A stretch of 64,000 nucleotides of DNA, taken from NCBI RefSeq assembly GCF_011745365.1, contig NW_024468909.1:4836001-4900000 (forward strand), read 5' to 3'. Positions 24,401-34,927 of this stretch are shown in pieces. The translations under genes and the position numbers were made by a program. The stretch comes from Cryphonectria parasitica EP155. Lineage: Eukaryota; Ascomycota; Sordariomycetes; Diaporthales; Cryphonectriaceae. Each line of letters begins with the position of its first letter. Position 1 is the stretch's first letter. The notes under the pieces were generated by a model, which ran no database searches, was not told the origin of the DNA, and saw only the letters and a program-made list of their open reading frames with translations.

Positions 24401-25709
24401 TGGACCAGCTTAGGTTTGCGCTGTCCGCGAGATCCTGGACGAACTTCCGATCAGCAGCGTTAAGGCTGGCCCCGAGATCGAGTGTTTGAGTAGACCGCTT
24501 GGTCAGAAACGGCTTGATGCTCTGCTTCCACAGCGTCTTCTGTGCTGATGTCACAATCAGCTTGCCCTTGGGCTTCGGGGCCGCCTTTCCGTTCTCGGCA
24601 GAGCGCTTAGCCCGGAACCATTTCTGATCCTCGGCCTCGTGTTCGAAGAAGCGGTACTCCTCCTTGCTGAGCTCCTCCAGCAAGAAACCAAGACGCTTCA
24701 GATTCATGACACCGCCCTCGTTGATGTAGCCGTCGCACTTGGGCAGGACTTTCTTGTATGTCCTGAACATCATGGCCAGAGCACCCTCGTTGATGTGAAT
24801 TCGTGGAAGATTAGGCAAAAAATCGTTGCCCACGAAGAAAGCCATAAGAATGAAATCGTCGATGACATTCTCCATGTTGAACGGGAAACCCAAGGCGGTT
24901 GCACCGGTTTCCTTCAGATCCTGGAATTCCAGTTCCAGATACTCCCTGACGATGCATAGATGCATGAGGTAGAAGTTTTGATGCTCTAATTCCTTAGACT
25001 GCACCTTAGACTGGCGGCCGAAGGTGACCTCTTCGCGGAGTAGGCAAAAATGCGGGTCGTGACTGAGCAAGCCCAGCATGATCAGATCCGCATCCAGACC
25101 GTACAGGCAATGCCGCATGTTGGGATGGTAATTCGGCTGTGCCCTTGCGTTGCGGATATACTCCATAATCTTGTGTTCACCCTCACCCGGAACTTCATGG
25201 CCCGAGAGGACAATCTCGCAGCCTTGCCACTCCTTGTCTTCTGTCACCTTCTTGTTGATGAAATATCTCAGCTGCCTCGACAGCTTTGCCATGAACTCGG
25301 TACCTGGCGTGATACAATTACTGTCGAACGGTTCCTCCTTGGGCAATTCCTGCCCCTCCCGTATCGCCTTCTCTCTTGCCTGCTCGGCATCTAAGGCGGT
25401 CCTGAATCGTCTTGCGCGCTGCTGGTTCATCTTGGCGCGCGGCGCGACACCATCGACGGCCATGAAGAACAGCTGCTTTGGTTTGATCTTGCCAAATAAG
25501 TGTTCGATGTAGTTGAATATGCGAATGAACATCTCCTCCTCGCTCAGACGGAACTGGGTGTCATCTGAGTCTTTGTGGGTGCAATTGTGGATGATTCCGT
25601 TCATGTCGAGATAGAGGGCATCGAACTCGGGAATACGGTTCTCTGCGATCAGCTGAGAGATGGCAGGGTAACGCTCAGAGAGCCATCTGAAGAACTTTGG
25701 AACACCCAT
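21471..25709 (-). CDS. xrn1: 5'-3' exoribonuclease 1 (XRN1/KEM1)
   Basis: Cytoplasmic nuclease that degrades decapped mRNA 5' to 3'. The coding part is one exon of 1412 residues. The start at 25709 gives the invariant N-terminus MGVPKFFRWLSERYP; an in-frame ATG 26 codons upstream is excluded because it lies in a 5' leader intron. Active-site landmarks are in order: D35 in LYLDMNG, VDGVAPRAKMNQQRARRF, ITPGTEFM, EVPGEGEHKIMEYIR, LYGLDADLIMLGL and FFVGNDFLPNLP. The linker, the PAZ/KOW/winged-helix-like region and the SH3-like part follow. The last 150 residues are disordered and RGG-rich (GRGRGRGRGGPRGRGRGGP), an RNA- or protein-binding tail. Acidic insert near residue 480 (EEEGEEEAEEEEEDE). Confidence 0.96.
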   Translation of the reverse strand: MGVPKFFRWLSERYPAISQLIAENRIPEFDALYLDMNGIIHNCTHKDSDDTQFRLSEEEMFIRIFNYIEHLFGKIKPKQLFFMAVDGVAPRAKMNQQRARRFRTALDAEQAREKAIREGQELPKEEPFDSNCITPGTEFMAKLSRQLRYFINKKVTEDKEWQGCEIVLSGHEVPGEGEHKIMEYIRNARAQPNYHPNMRHCLYGLDADLIMLGLLSHDPHFCLLREEVTFGRQSKVQSKELEHQNFYLMHLCIVREYLELEFQDLKETGATALGFPFNMENVIDDFILMAFFVGNDFLPNLPRIHINEGALAMMFRTYKKVLPKCDGYINEGGVMNLKRLGFLLEELSKEEYRFFEHEAEDQKWFRAKRSAENGKAAPKPKGKLIVTSAQKTLWKQSIKPFLTKRSTQTLDLGASLNAADRKFVQDLADSANLSWSTDSDDDGARHLVLSFPPKPEMDGEEEGEEEAEEEEEDESQLAINRLVKKYDNAEVQDVSAEEAQAQYEVLYQQKFQEWKDKYYAEKFPEWTPETKETELRKLCENYVQGLQWVLYYYYRGICSWPWFYQYHYSPLISDVIKGLGADLDFQLGQPFKPFEQLMGVLPDRSKKIVPTVYWDLMTNPTSPIIDFYPRDFQLDMNGKKMDWEAVVKIPFIDEKRLLDAMAPKNEELSDDEKSRNGFNVPIKFTYSSDYDFTYPSSMVGIFPDISHCRCVENIFDLPPIEGLSNRQGLMDGALLNVSALAGFPSLATLPYNATLGFHGVNVFQSDSRNESMVVTLVDSTTRTNVENAKAKLGKRCFVGYPFLQEAKIVRVSDELFDYILAEDGSGQVVLKDHSNKDIDDYNKNARYWEDFYSKRLGILIGDVESMVHVEMLKGLIKTDEGATIKEYGLIPGMRDFYASQTIVDEVVNEDERFLERAALPLEEEFPVNTRAFHLGDFNYGRPLAVTGYNGAKLEVTISAMNNKEPEFAKQVVFKHERENRYVPSFQVSRDLGLHPLAFSKITSSYQVIGVGGLKVNLGLNLKFESRKMKVLGFSRKSDSGWEYSRKAIQLVAEYMQKFPDFFAGLQKNVQKRDVAATDLWADEKTATARVKEMAQYLKSVGTNNFPKVPLEAEQLDSNVVMELAQAAEGALAAAQETTPKNIKSVPRSALLKPSDAEHRLGGQGFRLGDRVVYVQDIGKVPIASRGTVVGISRAGSNKILDVLFDITFMSGNTLDGRCPAFRGQTVPATSVLNLTDRQVVVGSKAQMARAPHPSLTTLVASGGYGAPGASGRAYHDAPIPPPLSGSWRGALNGQRGRGGHDGAQRGSLNIQPSNLVYRHSPNQTPQQGYRGGRGGYQNGHRGGRGNGAPRGRGGMDGAVMTNGQSQQNGAPAQSYNAVPPPAGLDGRGRGRGRGRGGPRGRGRGGPAQQSAA

Positions 25710-26832
25710 GATGATAGGGTTGCGAGCAGATGCAGCTCGCCAATGCTCTGTCAAAAAATAGGTTAGAGGGCTGTCAGAGATGCGCAAAACGGTGCGTGAT
25801 GTACCTTGAATTTCTTACGGCACGATAAATAGGGCCGATTTCAGAGAGTGGAAATGCAAAGATGTTGCTCTGCAATGCAAGAGACAATTGATCGACACAC
25901 CGGAAAGGCTGTCACTTTCCGCCTGGGTCGTGCAGCTGAGGATCGAAGAGGGAATCAGGTATACTGTTCTCGATAGCACTTATATTCCCAAAGGACAAGA
26001 AAATGAGGAAAGAATCCTATTAGGCGAGAGCCTGTGCAGGTGTGGAGAGCTAGCAGCAGCAGAAGAGTGATGTTATTCACGAAAGACCAAAGACCAGCAT
26101 CATCACAAGAAAGGAAGCTGATCCAATGGTGGCGGGACAGTGTGGGGCAAGGTTCGTGCACAGACCACCCATGCAGTCGGCCTTCCAGGCTCTTGAGGTA
26201 GTCTCCACCAAAGTGTGGATCTGATACCCAGAGCTGGGGTGGGAGGGTCTCAGCCAAATGCTCTTTCTATAGTAGATAGTAGATGTTCTCATGGCTGCTA
26301 CCTACAGTATCTCTCCATTCTCTGGTGTTCAGCCTAGCTCGCTACATTGTAAAGGCCCTCAGTCAACACTGTTTCCAATCGCATATGCCAAAACAAACTC
26401 TTCTCAGTTCAGATTCTGAGCCTAAGTATGGGCCAGTAAAACCAGGGCGTTTACTGTACCCTCCTCATGTCTGTCCATACCCCAGGCGCGTGGAGTATTT
26501 GTCTTGTACCATGCTTGTAAGAGCTGGCCAGAATCTGCCAGAATCTTTTCGTTCCTATGGTATTAACAAGAGACTCGCGCTTCCTCCTGTTGGGGGCCTG
26601 AAAGCTCCTGGGCATACTACGCGACTGGGCTGAGTCAGAATATCCGAGAGACAAACGGAATAACGAACGCGATCCTCTCATTTGAGTAGTGCTTTACAAA
26701 TGAGCTCCCGAAATGATAATATGGTACTCAAAATAGACAGCGCAGATAGAGAAGGAAAACAAAGAATCATGTGGTATCATATGCTCTCTCTATGAACCCA
26801 TCCATCCTACTACGAAAATGTTATCCTTCCCA
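25710..26832. promoter_or_regulatory. XRN1 leader and promoter, SEC39 3' flank
   Basis: Both neighbours are on the minus strand, so this holds the XRN1 upstream region and, at the other end, the SEC39 trailer. Apart from the leader intron listed separately I see only short, unconvincing open frames. Confidence 0.5.
25748..25804 (-). other. 5' UTR intron of XRN1
   Basis: Coding-strand donor AAG|GTACAT at 25804, branch CTAAC, pyrimidine run and acceptor ACAG ending at 25748; 57 bases. Splicing it out leaves MGVP as the first start codon. Inferred from splice signals only. Confidence 0.65.
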
Positions 26833-29732
26833 TTAATCCTCCTCGCGGTGCCGAGCAGAAGGCTGCGCACCAATCAGCCAACCCACGCCCGCTGTCAGAC
26901 CGCCGACGGCCGCTTCCCTCAACTGATCCCGCTTCCTGGCCCTCTGTTGTTGATCGCCAGCGCCCAGTCCAGAATCGCTCCCGGTATCACTCGGCCTGCT
27001 CTGTGTCGTAAGATTGAAGTTCGACAGGGCCGTCAGGTTCCTCTGCGCAGACAGCATGCTGGCTCTCGATAGGTCGAACAGCGACATGGGCGCCTCCTCT
27101 GCATTGTGGCGATTCGACGTGCCCTGTCTGCCGCCTGAGACGTGACGTGGGGTCGCGGTGCTGAAACCGCCGGGCATCGTCTGCATATCGGCAGCCTCAT
27201 CCCACGCGTTTTCTTGCTCGGCTTCTGCTTTGATAGCTGCATCGAGTGCTTCCTCAGTGCGCCGGTAGCTCTTGAGAATTTCGGGCAGGGTTGCGGCTGG
27301 GGCAATCCGTAGAGCTGTCGCAAGACATTCAATGCGTTGGTCTAAATGACGGATCTCAGGATTGCCACTTGCGGTGCCGAGATGGGTTGGTCGGACTGTC
27401 CGTGCGGTGCGCTGATACATGCCTGCTTGCAGTGCTGCCCTCCACGACCAGTCATCTCGTATCGGAGCACTATCACGCAAGGACCCATTGCTGGCCTTCC
27501 TAGCTACAGCCTGTGGTGGCCCACTTAGTGCGGCCAGGCGGTTGACAACGTACGTATATGCCGTCTCGAAATCGTCTTCCGTCAGGGCCGCATCAATACA
27601 CATGGCTGTGATGCGTTTCTCGGCATTCAACATCTGCGCCGGCTCCATTTCTGCGGTCAGGGCAGAGTGTCCCGACTTATCCTTTACGGTCAGGCCCGCA
27701 GCAACCATATTTCGCCCCACATCGACGAGATCTTGGATCTGAGTGTAGCTCTTTGGGTTCTGCTGGAGGACCTTTTCGATAATAGACAGTGGGTCGTGGT
27801 GAACGCGAAGAATGACTGGTGTGAACGGCTCTCCCTTCTTCAGGACGAGCTTATAATCGCTCAAGCCATGTGTGGCTTTCAGCAAAGCCTCTATTCGTTG
27901 TGTGGCCACCACCGACCTTTCTATGGTCCCTGGGAAGCCGTAGATTCTGCTTGGTGATTAGCTGCTGCTCACTCATAAACATAGTTTCTTTGTCCAGTCG
28001 CTTACATGTCATTGCACTTCTTAAGCCCGCCTCTTGTGCGGTTTGGGTTGGAGGCGTTATCGTACGCGGCCATTGCTGCTGCATAGATCGTGTCTCGAAG
28101 TGACTCCTTTGACAAGGGTTGCTCCGGCGAGTCTTCGTAGAGAGACTTGGCGAGGGAGTATCCTGTTGTACTTAGCTCTGCTCTCTTGGTAATCGATGGG
28201 CCTCACTTACGAGTACGTGTCAGAAGGGCCTTCAAGATTTCGATTTCAAGGAACTCCTTCTCCAATCGGCCAAACACGGTACAGTGGTGCTGATCGGCAT
28301 CTGCCCACGCCTCTTCCTCCTCCTCTGCACCCCAGTCTCCGAGCCATAATATCTCGTTCCTCGCCTTGATCCAGTATTTGTCGTCGGAGTTCGGCCCGCG
28401 TTCGGTGATGGTATGTACCAATTTCAGGAACTCCGTCCTCTGTTCCCGCTCGTCCTGAAGTATGGCCAACTCGCCTGCTTTCCTCGCCGTCATTGGGTAC
28501 CCAGCCTTTGTAGAAAGGTAGGCACTGACTATCAACGCAGAAAGTAATGTTGTGGCAAGTTTCGATGGTTTTGTAAGAATATTGTCCTCTTCGAGCATAT
28601 TGTTGCGAAGATAGGTGACGTGCTTGGCGAACATGATGTTTGTGCTGCCCAGATCCGGGACAGGGGATAGGCTCGAAGAAGCAGTCTGTAACGAGGGCAA
28701 TGGGTCGTCCAGAAGCTTCGTCACCTCGAGAGTAATAGTGTATGCGCCAGTCAGTGCTTCGGTCGTGGCGTCCGGAACAAGATATGCGCATGCCAAGGCA
28801 GCCTGCGCATACCGCCGCTCTAGGTACTGCTGTTTCTCCTCCTCCATCCACATCTGCCCGAGTCCACCCAGATCAACATCTTCGGGCCCGTGCCAGTGAT
28901 CTATCGCCTCGACAGCGACCTTCCAGGATGTGCTTGCTTGCGAGGTCAACCAGACGAGCATCTGTTCCCACCCGGGGCAGACCAACTCATCCTCGTCAAC
29001 GTCTTCGTCAACATCTTCTTCTTTTCCCACTGGCGGCCTCTTCGTCGTCGTCCACCTCTTGTCATTGTACAGCCATGGGCCAAGGAGGCACCTCAGATCC
29101 CGCGCAACATTTGCATAGTCCTCTTGCACCCCGGTCTGTGAGAGTAGCAGGTCGACAGCAGCCGCATCGCCAAGCTTCTCAAATTGCGACAATGTTATCG
29201 GAATGCTATTCTGGGGATAGAACTCGTGGTTCCTCCTCAACAGAGGTAGCAGCACAGAGATGGTCCACGTCCGGATGCACGGCGAGTGCTCGAGGAATGG
29301 TGCAAGAAGATCAGGTAGTTGTGTCAACAGCCCGGCCTCCTCATCCACCTTGTAGGAGCGTCGTAATAGAAATAGGGTGAGGGGATCATCCTCTGCTTCT
29401 GCAGGTGCGCCGGGCCATGACAGCTTCAACAGGTGTAGCTTGCGGACCTTCCTGATGGCTTCCTCCTCTGACAAGTGTTCCACGGCAGATATATCGACAT
29501 CCCAGTGCTCTTGCGCAACATATTCGCCCCGATCGACCTCCTTGACAAATGACACGTATTCCTCGGATTTTAGCGTCTCGGGCAGGTAAGTGAGGAGGAT
29601 GCGCAAGAGGAGTTCCTTGCGCAGGACGGAGCCATGATTCGCAGCTATGAAGGACAGGCTGTCGAGATCTGCTTTGGCGGCGAGATGGACAGCCAGGAGG
29701 ACGATTTTCGGTGCCGAGAGAACAAGACTCAT
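26833..29732 (-). CDS. sec39: Sec39 domain protein, Dsl1 tethering complex
   Basis: Homologue of yeast Sec39 (and distantly of human NAG), a helical-repeat subunit of the Dsl1 complex that tethers COPI vesicles to the ER. Model: complement(26833..27946, 28006..28162, 28211..29732), 930 residues. The introns are 48 bases (28163-28210) and 59 bases (27947-28005). The middle exon encodes YSLAKSLYEDSPEQPLSKES and joins two long frames that look separate without splicing. The protein starts MSLVLSAPKIVLLAVHLAAK and is almost entirely helical. Family features include the TLFLLRRSY segment and YGFPGTIERSVVATQRIEAL. The C-terminus carries DLSRASMLSAQRNLTALSN, then a charged disordered end. Larger than yeast Sec39 (709), as is usual in filamentous fungi. 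Confidence 0.88.
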
Positions 29733-30174
29733 GGTGGGTCGTTGTCACAACACATGTTCTTCAGCTGCAAGGTGTCTGTCGTGAAATTGTCGTCCAGACA
29801 GGCTGTTGTGCTTTGGTTCAAAGGTAACAGAATCAAGGTCAGCGATCCAACAAATGCACCAGTTACCTAAGCTGTCACATTCACTTTATTCGGTATGGCA
29901 TCTTGGCGCAAGCTAAACCCCTGTGGCTTGCTTGGAGCATGCTACTATAGTACAAAGTACCTAAGCCCCTGGTACCAGTCTGCTTGCCGCCCTCGGCACC
30001 GAGTAATGGGTCTGCGACTGCCCCCGGCACGTCATTCTCCCGTACCGACAAGCAGCAGCGACGGGGATGGTCCACCTGCCTTCAACCTCACCTCAACTTT
30101 CGCCCTCACAGCCAATTGACCTCGTCGGCAATACACCCTGTTCATCACCCAATTGTTGGCATCTCAAATCAGTC
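29733..30174. promoter_or_regulatory. Bidirectional promoter SEC39/NDUFS5
   Basis: 440 bases between divergent genes. CCAAT pentamers lie at 30112-30116 and 30149-30153, close to the NDUFS5 start. CCAAT is the HAP/CBC target in respiratory genes, but here the copies may fall inside the leader, so function is uncertain. Confidence 0.45.
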
Positions 30175-30640
30175 ATGTCTTCAGGATACGGTCTGAATGG
30201 AGGTAAGTTCGATTCTAGCAGCCAATGGCTGCAAGCCACCCGAGAAAAACCTGTCGCTGATCTGTTCGGTTCCTGTCAGGTCCGGGCCGTTGCTTTCCGT
30301 TCTGGCAGGAGGTGCTCGCCTGCTACGTCGTGAACGTGAACTCGGAAGATGATTCGGGCAAGAAGAAGTGTGTCCCGGTGCTGGAGGACTACTACGAGTG
30401 CATGCATCACAAGAAAGAGGTTGGTTGGCTTATATAGGGACTATGGCTGGTGGGACGTCGATCTGAAGCTAACACTATGGGTGTTCCCAGGCTGCCCGGG
30501 CGATGGCGTTACAAACAGCATACAGGAAAGCCGAGTTAAACCAAGGACGCGAGAATGTACCGACAGCGGGACAAATACGGAATTTAGGACTACTAGGCAA
30601 GGAGGACGATACCAAGAAGGTGCTGGCGTCCAGCTCATAG
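30175..30640 (+). CDS. Complex I subunit NDUFS5-like (twin CX9C)
   Basis: Small accessory subunit of mitochondrial NADH:ubiquinone oxidoreductase, at the intermembrane-space side. Model: join(30175..30202, 30280..30419, 30491..30640), 105 residues, MSSGYGLNGGPGRCFPFWQE onward. Two CX9C motifs are exact: CFPFWQEVLAC and CVPVLEDYYEC, the hairpin oxidised by the Mia40 pathway. HHKKEAARAMALQTAYRKAE follows, then a polar tail ending VLASSS. Length and motif order match the NDUFS5 (15 kDa, fungal 11.5 kDa) family. The first exon is only 28 bases and the gene has no long single open frame, so simple ORF calling misses it. Intron 2 has a weaker donor (GTTGGT) but a good CTAAC branch and CAG. Confidence 0.9.
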
Positions 30641-31326
30641 ACGATAGAAGGCCCGCGCGCCATACGTCTTGTCTTATATCGGAGTCTGCGGAATACAATA
30701 CGAAATTCTTCTATCATAACCACCACGCCAGGCATGGTCAATGGACTGAGTTATGGAGGCCGAGAACCCATGTTGTTGGACCATGTCAGTGAGTGATGTT
30801 GTCAGGCGATATCGGCGGGCAAGAGTTTAAACCTAGTGGCCCTATTCAAACTCGAATTCACTAAGAGCGTGCCCTATCGAGGTGTTTCTGGGTGGCGCTT
30901 ATGCTTTTTCTCTGAGCTCGGAAGCAGAACGTTCCTGGATCTGGCCACGCGCAGTGATTGTTTTTAGTGAACGTATCGTTCCGCTGCTGCTGCGTTGCGT
31001 TGGAGATAAGTTCCAACGGCTCCAATGGCTTGTTTTCTTTAGTTCCTTTACTGTTGCGCCTTCCCGCTCAAGTGGCATGGCAGGGGAATCGACTGCTTGG
31101 ATTTCCTGCCCCGCTGGGGACCTGCATTGGTCTCACTTTCTGTTTTAGTGTTTTTCAGTAAATCTCAAATGTCAACTTGTTGACTTCGAACCCAAGGGTC
31201 CCTCCACTTCCTTGGTTGGCTGCGGTCCATGCTTTAGGCTACAACTTCAGAGCTTTAGTCTGACCATGCGTACGAACACAACAAACCATCACGATTAACA
31301 GTCCCCTGGATCGAAGAGAAAAGAAA
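30641..31326. other. Intergenic region NDUFS5/unknown gene
   Basis: The NDUFS5 trailer and the promoter of the next plus-strand gene. No gene seen; open frames are short and lack features. Confidence 0.5.
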
Positions 31327-33219
31327 ATGCCTTTGCTTCAAGGCATCGAGGTAACGATTGTTACGCAGTCAGAGCTTGGGCAACTACCTGAGTACCCTCA
31401 TCCTGATGGCTCTTCGTTTCAGTCGCGCCGCCTGCGCGACAATAAACCAGATGATCAATCCAATTCTTGCGACGGCGATTTCCAAAATCGGGTCGCGGAC
31501 GATCCAGCTCACGCTTCAGGAACTGATTCGACGGTCTCAGTATACGTTCCATCCCTTCCTGGTATGAGACTCTGCGATTCGTGCCGGCAGCCACTCGACT
31601 GACTTCTCAATAGGCGCACAATTCTGGATCAATTATGTCGTCAAGACTCCCCCTTCCCCACCAGGCCACCTGTTCTTCAAGTTATACATGAATGGAAGAC
31701 ATATCACATCATGGGGTATCAACCCGAGTATCAAGAGTCATGGTCGCGCCGAGAAGGCGTTGTACGAGCCCAGCGACCGCTGGGACCAAGAAGAAGACGG
31801 TGTCGTGTTCAAGCAGGAAGGAATCGAGGCCCGATATTTCTACTTTACGGGCAATCAGCAGGAGCTGTCTGCGGCCGACAATGGCGGGCTGATCGAGGTC
31901 CAGGCTTTTCGGGCCAAAGGTCGAAAGAGGCGCGCCGCGAAACTGGACCAGTACCGCGTCCAAGACAAGTATGGCATCACGTAAGTAAGCTGACCCGCCG
32001 CAAGGGCGAACGATCTCCTCTGACGCTTATAACGTGAAGTGCACCGAGCGGTGGCCTGCTCGATAATCCCCAGGACATCACATTCTTCGACTTCCACCTG
32101 ATCGATCCCAAAGACGCACCTTTTGCGACATTTCGGTTTCACTATCGCTCGTGGGACAGCCTTAACCAGCTCTCCCTAGTTCCTGCCGACGACCCAAGCA
32201 TTCTCGAATCATCTGTTACAAGTACTGTCTGCGATGCTTCCGAGCTGCCACCGGAGCGGGATGCCTCAGCACCAGAGCAGGTCGAGCCTTTTATTATCTG
32301 TCCAGACCCTGATGAATCGGTATTCGTCGACAGCACATCAAGCGGCGACCTCAACGAGCCGGCTGTCAACAAGACTCGAAGAAACAGCTCCTTCGTTCTG
32401 AGGACTCCCCCTGAACTGCGCCCACGGTCGGCTACCAGCCATAACCTGCCGCAGCCGAGCAAGAGCCTTCGAGATGCCCTCCCAGTGGGCTTTCCAGAAT
32501 CCTATCTCTCACGACCGCTTCCCGATCGGCCGCTGCCTGATCTTCCTGCCAGTGTGAGCCCGGATCAAAGCTGGCTTCCCCGATCTCGAAAGTCTTCTAC
32601 CGCATCAGCGGCGCCGTCCGTCGCACCATCGCTTCGGAGTTACGTTAAGAACGAATCGTTCCTAGATGAAACAATCGAGTATGGACAGGCCCAGGAAATT
32701 CATATGGACAAGAAGCACCCTGGAGTTCCCCTGAATCAGGAGAAGGCTGCTCTTCCCGCTGTGGCGGTCTCCAGCACATCTGATGCGTCGACATCAGACT
32801 ACGATGGTTCCTCTTTGGCCGAGAACAACTCAACAAAAATCGGCCCAGAGATGCTATCACCAGGCAACCATTCTGCACGTACCAGGAATATGCTGGAGGA
32901 GCACACAACTCGTGCTCAAAACCAGCAGGCTGCTGCAAATATAAGCAGTGAGAATCCGGACATCGACTTCTCCAGGTTTCCGCACCTTGGACTGTCGGAG
33001 TCGGAATGGATCCGGCGCACGCCCTCTCCTCAGGCTGTGCAGCCCCGTCGTATTCTGAGCCCCCGACTAGACCGACTCTGGAAGACTCTTCGTAGAAGCA
33101 AGAGTCGGTCACCCCTGCGCCCTTTTCGCAACCCGGAAGAGGAGGCATCTCGTCGGAACTACTCGACCCCGCAGCTCACCAGTCCCGAGGTGAAGGTCAG
33201 ACTTGGCAATTGGATTTAG
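31327..33219 (+). CDS. Fungal protein of unknown function
   Basis: Model: join(31327..31561, 31614..31980, 32040..33219), 593 residues. I do not recognise a named family. The N-terminal half (about residues 1-250) looks folded: IEVTIVTQSELGQLPEYPHP, then FWINYVVKTPPSPPGHLFFK, LYMNGRHITSWGINP, ARYFYFTGNQQELS, GGLIEVQAFRAKGRKRR and FATFRFHYRSWDSLNQL. It is rich in aromatic beta-strand-like stretches and reads like a conserved ascomycete domain. The rest is low-complexity, serine/proline-rich and probably disordered; it holds a PLPDRPLPDLP run and a basic patch RLWKTLRRSKSRSPLRPFR. No signal peptide or membrane segment. The introns use GTATGA and GTAAGT donors and keep phase. It could be a regulator or adaptor; no function is claimed. 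Confidence 0.75.
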
Positions 33220-33488
33220 TGTGGTTCGATGCAGACATCGACCATGGACGAGACGTCAGGCCCACGGTTGGTGCGACTCGGCCAGGGCAGCGGGCGTCCG
33301 AGCTGCTTGCGGTCATCAGTGCCGACATGTGGGAACACAAGTGGTGAGAGTAGTGTGAGTTGTCGGAATACCAGAAGGAAGAAGCGCTTCAGTGTCGGCT
33401 CGTGGATCGCGAGACCTTGATTATCATTCAGATATGTCTACTCTGCTTTTTCTCGTCGCACGGCCAGTATGTTGTCCATACAATGGTG

Positions 33489-34927
33489 TCACCACCACTT
33501 CTCGTAAAGAACCCGGTGCGGCTCCAGGCTCATGCCGGCAGGCGACGTCAGCTTCTCGACATACTCATCCGTCATGTCTGGAAGACCGCAGACGTAGACG
33601 ACACAGAATCGCCTATCTGCCCCGATAGCCATTTTGATGTCCTCGATCGTAATCCGCCGGGGCTCAAAAGTAAGGTCAAGACCGTCCAGCTTGACATCAT
33701 CACCATCAATCCTACCACCACTGTCTTCACCCTCACCATCTCTGCGGGTGAGAAACAACGTCAACCGCCCCTGAACCTGTCCGTCCCCTTCTCCAGCCTG
33801 CCCTAATATCTTCGCGAGACGACTCACAAAGAGCAACTTGCGAGGATCCCGGCTGCCTTCGCCTGGATCGCGCATCGAGTAGAGGACCTCGACTCTGTGC
33901 CGCGAACTGTTAGGCTGCTCGGCGAGGTGGGCGATTATGCTCATTAGGGGGTTGATTCCGACACCGCCGGCTATGAAAACGAGTTTGCGGAGGGTCTATG
34001 TTGGGAGTGTACGCGCGTCAGCCAAGGGAGGGGGAAGGGTGTTGGATTTGAGCACTTGAAGTGTAGAGAATGAAATTGTCGAGTACTTGGGTGAAGAGCT
34101 GATGCTGTTTCTGTGGATACCAAATGCAAAGTTCATGCAGGAAAGCACAGTTTGGTCGTATACACTGGGACAAGAGAAGTTCAATCGCAACAAGGATAAG
34201 ATAGAACAGACGTACCGTAGGCACAACGCCCGGCGGCGGCCAGACAAAGCTCCCGCCAACCCGCACCCAGATCTCCGAAGACACAATCTCCACCGCCGGC
34301 CTCCACAGCCAGGATGCGACCGCGTTCTCGGGCGACCTCTGGACCGCGAGCTCGAGGTAGGGACTGCCGCCCTCCTCGGACAGCGGCGTGCCCTGCGCCC
34401 TCGACGGCGGGGACGTGATTGTGAAGCCGCCCGGTTTCGAGATCCCGGGGACAAAGACGTCGAGCCACTGGCCTGGTAGGAACTGCGAAAGGGTGATTGT
34501 AAGAAGGGTTTTACGTTTGGTTAGTCAGGGCGGCTGATGGAAACAGACGAGGGAGATGCGGGGGCTGGTAACGAGCTGCTCACCCTGATGCCGCCGGTAG
34601 TAGCTGGCGGGATCACCAGGCGGAATGTTCGGATGGTGGCGTTGATCTCATCCACGCGCTCCAGAATGGTCTTATGCAGCGACTATACAGATACAACACG
34701 GACGTCATTCATTAGCAGGTGATTCTCCTCAGTCATTCCAGATTTCTCATGTCTTCCCCCCCCCCCCCCCCAACTCGACAAGAACGTACGGGGTCGCGTG
34801 GCTCGTGGGCTGTCCTCTCTGCGTGGTCTACTTTTGTCATCCTAGATTGATGGCGTTGCTGTAAATAGAAGAACAAAGATTTCGGTGGGGAAGATTTGAT
34901 GATGAGTGAGGTTCTGCAGCTCTGCAT
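33489..34927 (-). CDS. OXNAD1-like NAD(P)H/FAD oxidoreductase, mitochondrial
   Basis: Flavoprotein of the ferredoxin-reductase fold, resembling oxidoreductase NAD-binding domain-containing protein 1. Model: complement(33489..33995, 34216..34482, 34584..34682, 34790..34927), 336 residues. The FAD-binding barrel has HKTILERVDEINATIRTFRL, FLPGQWLDVFVPG and the flavin loop GGFTITSPP in place of RxYS. The NAD domain has LVFIAGGVGINPLMSIIAHL, VEVLYSMRD, VVYVCGLPDMTDEYVEKL and the family-typical C-terminus YEKWW. The start at 34927 adds MQSCRTSLIIKSSPPKSLFF, arginine/lysine/serine-rich without acids, which looks like a mitochondrial presequence; MTKVDHAERT at 34840 is an alternative start. Intron 1 carries a 16-base homopolymer. 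The electron acceptor is unknown. Confidence 0.82.
34756..34771. repeat. C homopolymer (16)
   Basis: Sixteen consecutive C inside the first intron of the OXNAD1-like gene (poly-G on the coding strand). Confidence 0.9.

Noticed and set aside
25710..25787. Upstream ATG extending XRN1 by 26 residues
   Set aside because: The segment contains a complete splice-signal set for a leader intron, and the family begins at MGVPKFFRW.
28742..29380. 212-codon plus-strand frame
   Set aside because: Antisense of SEC39 exon 1; low-complexity Ser/Arg/His composition.
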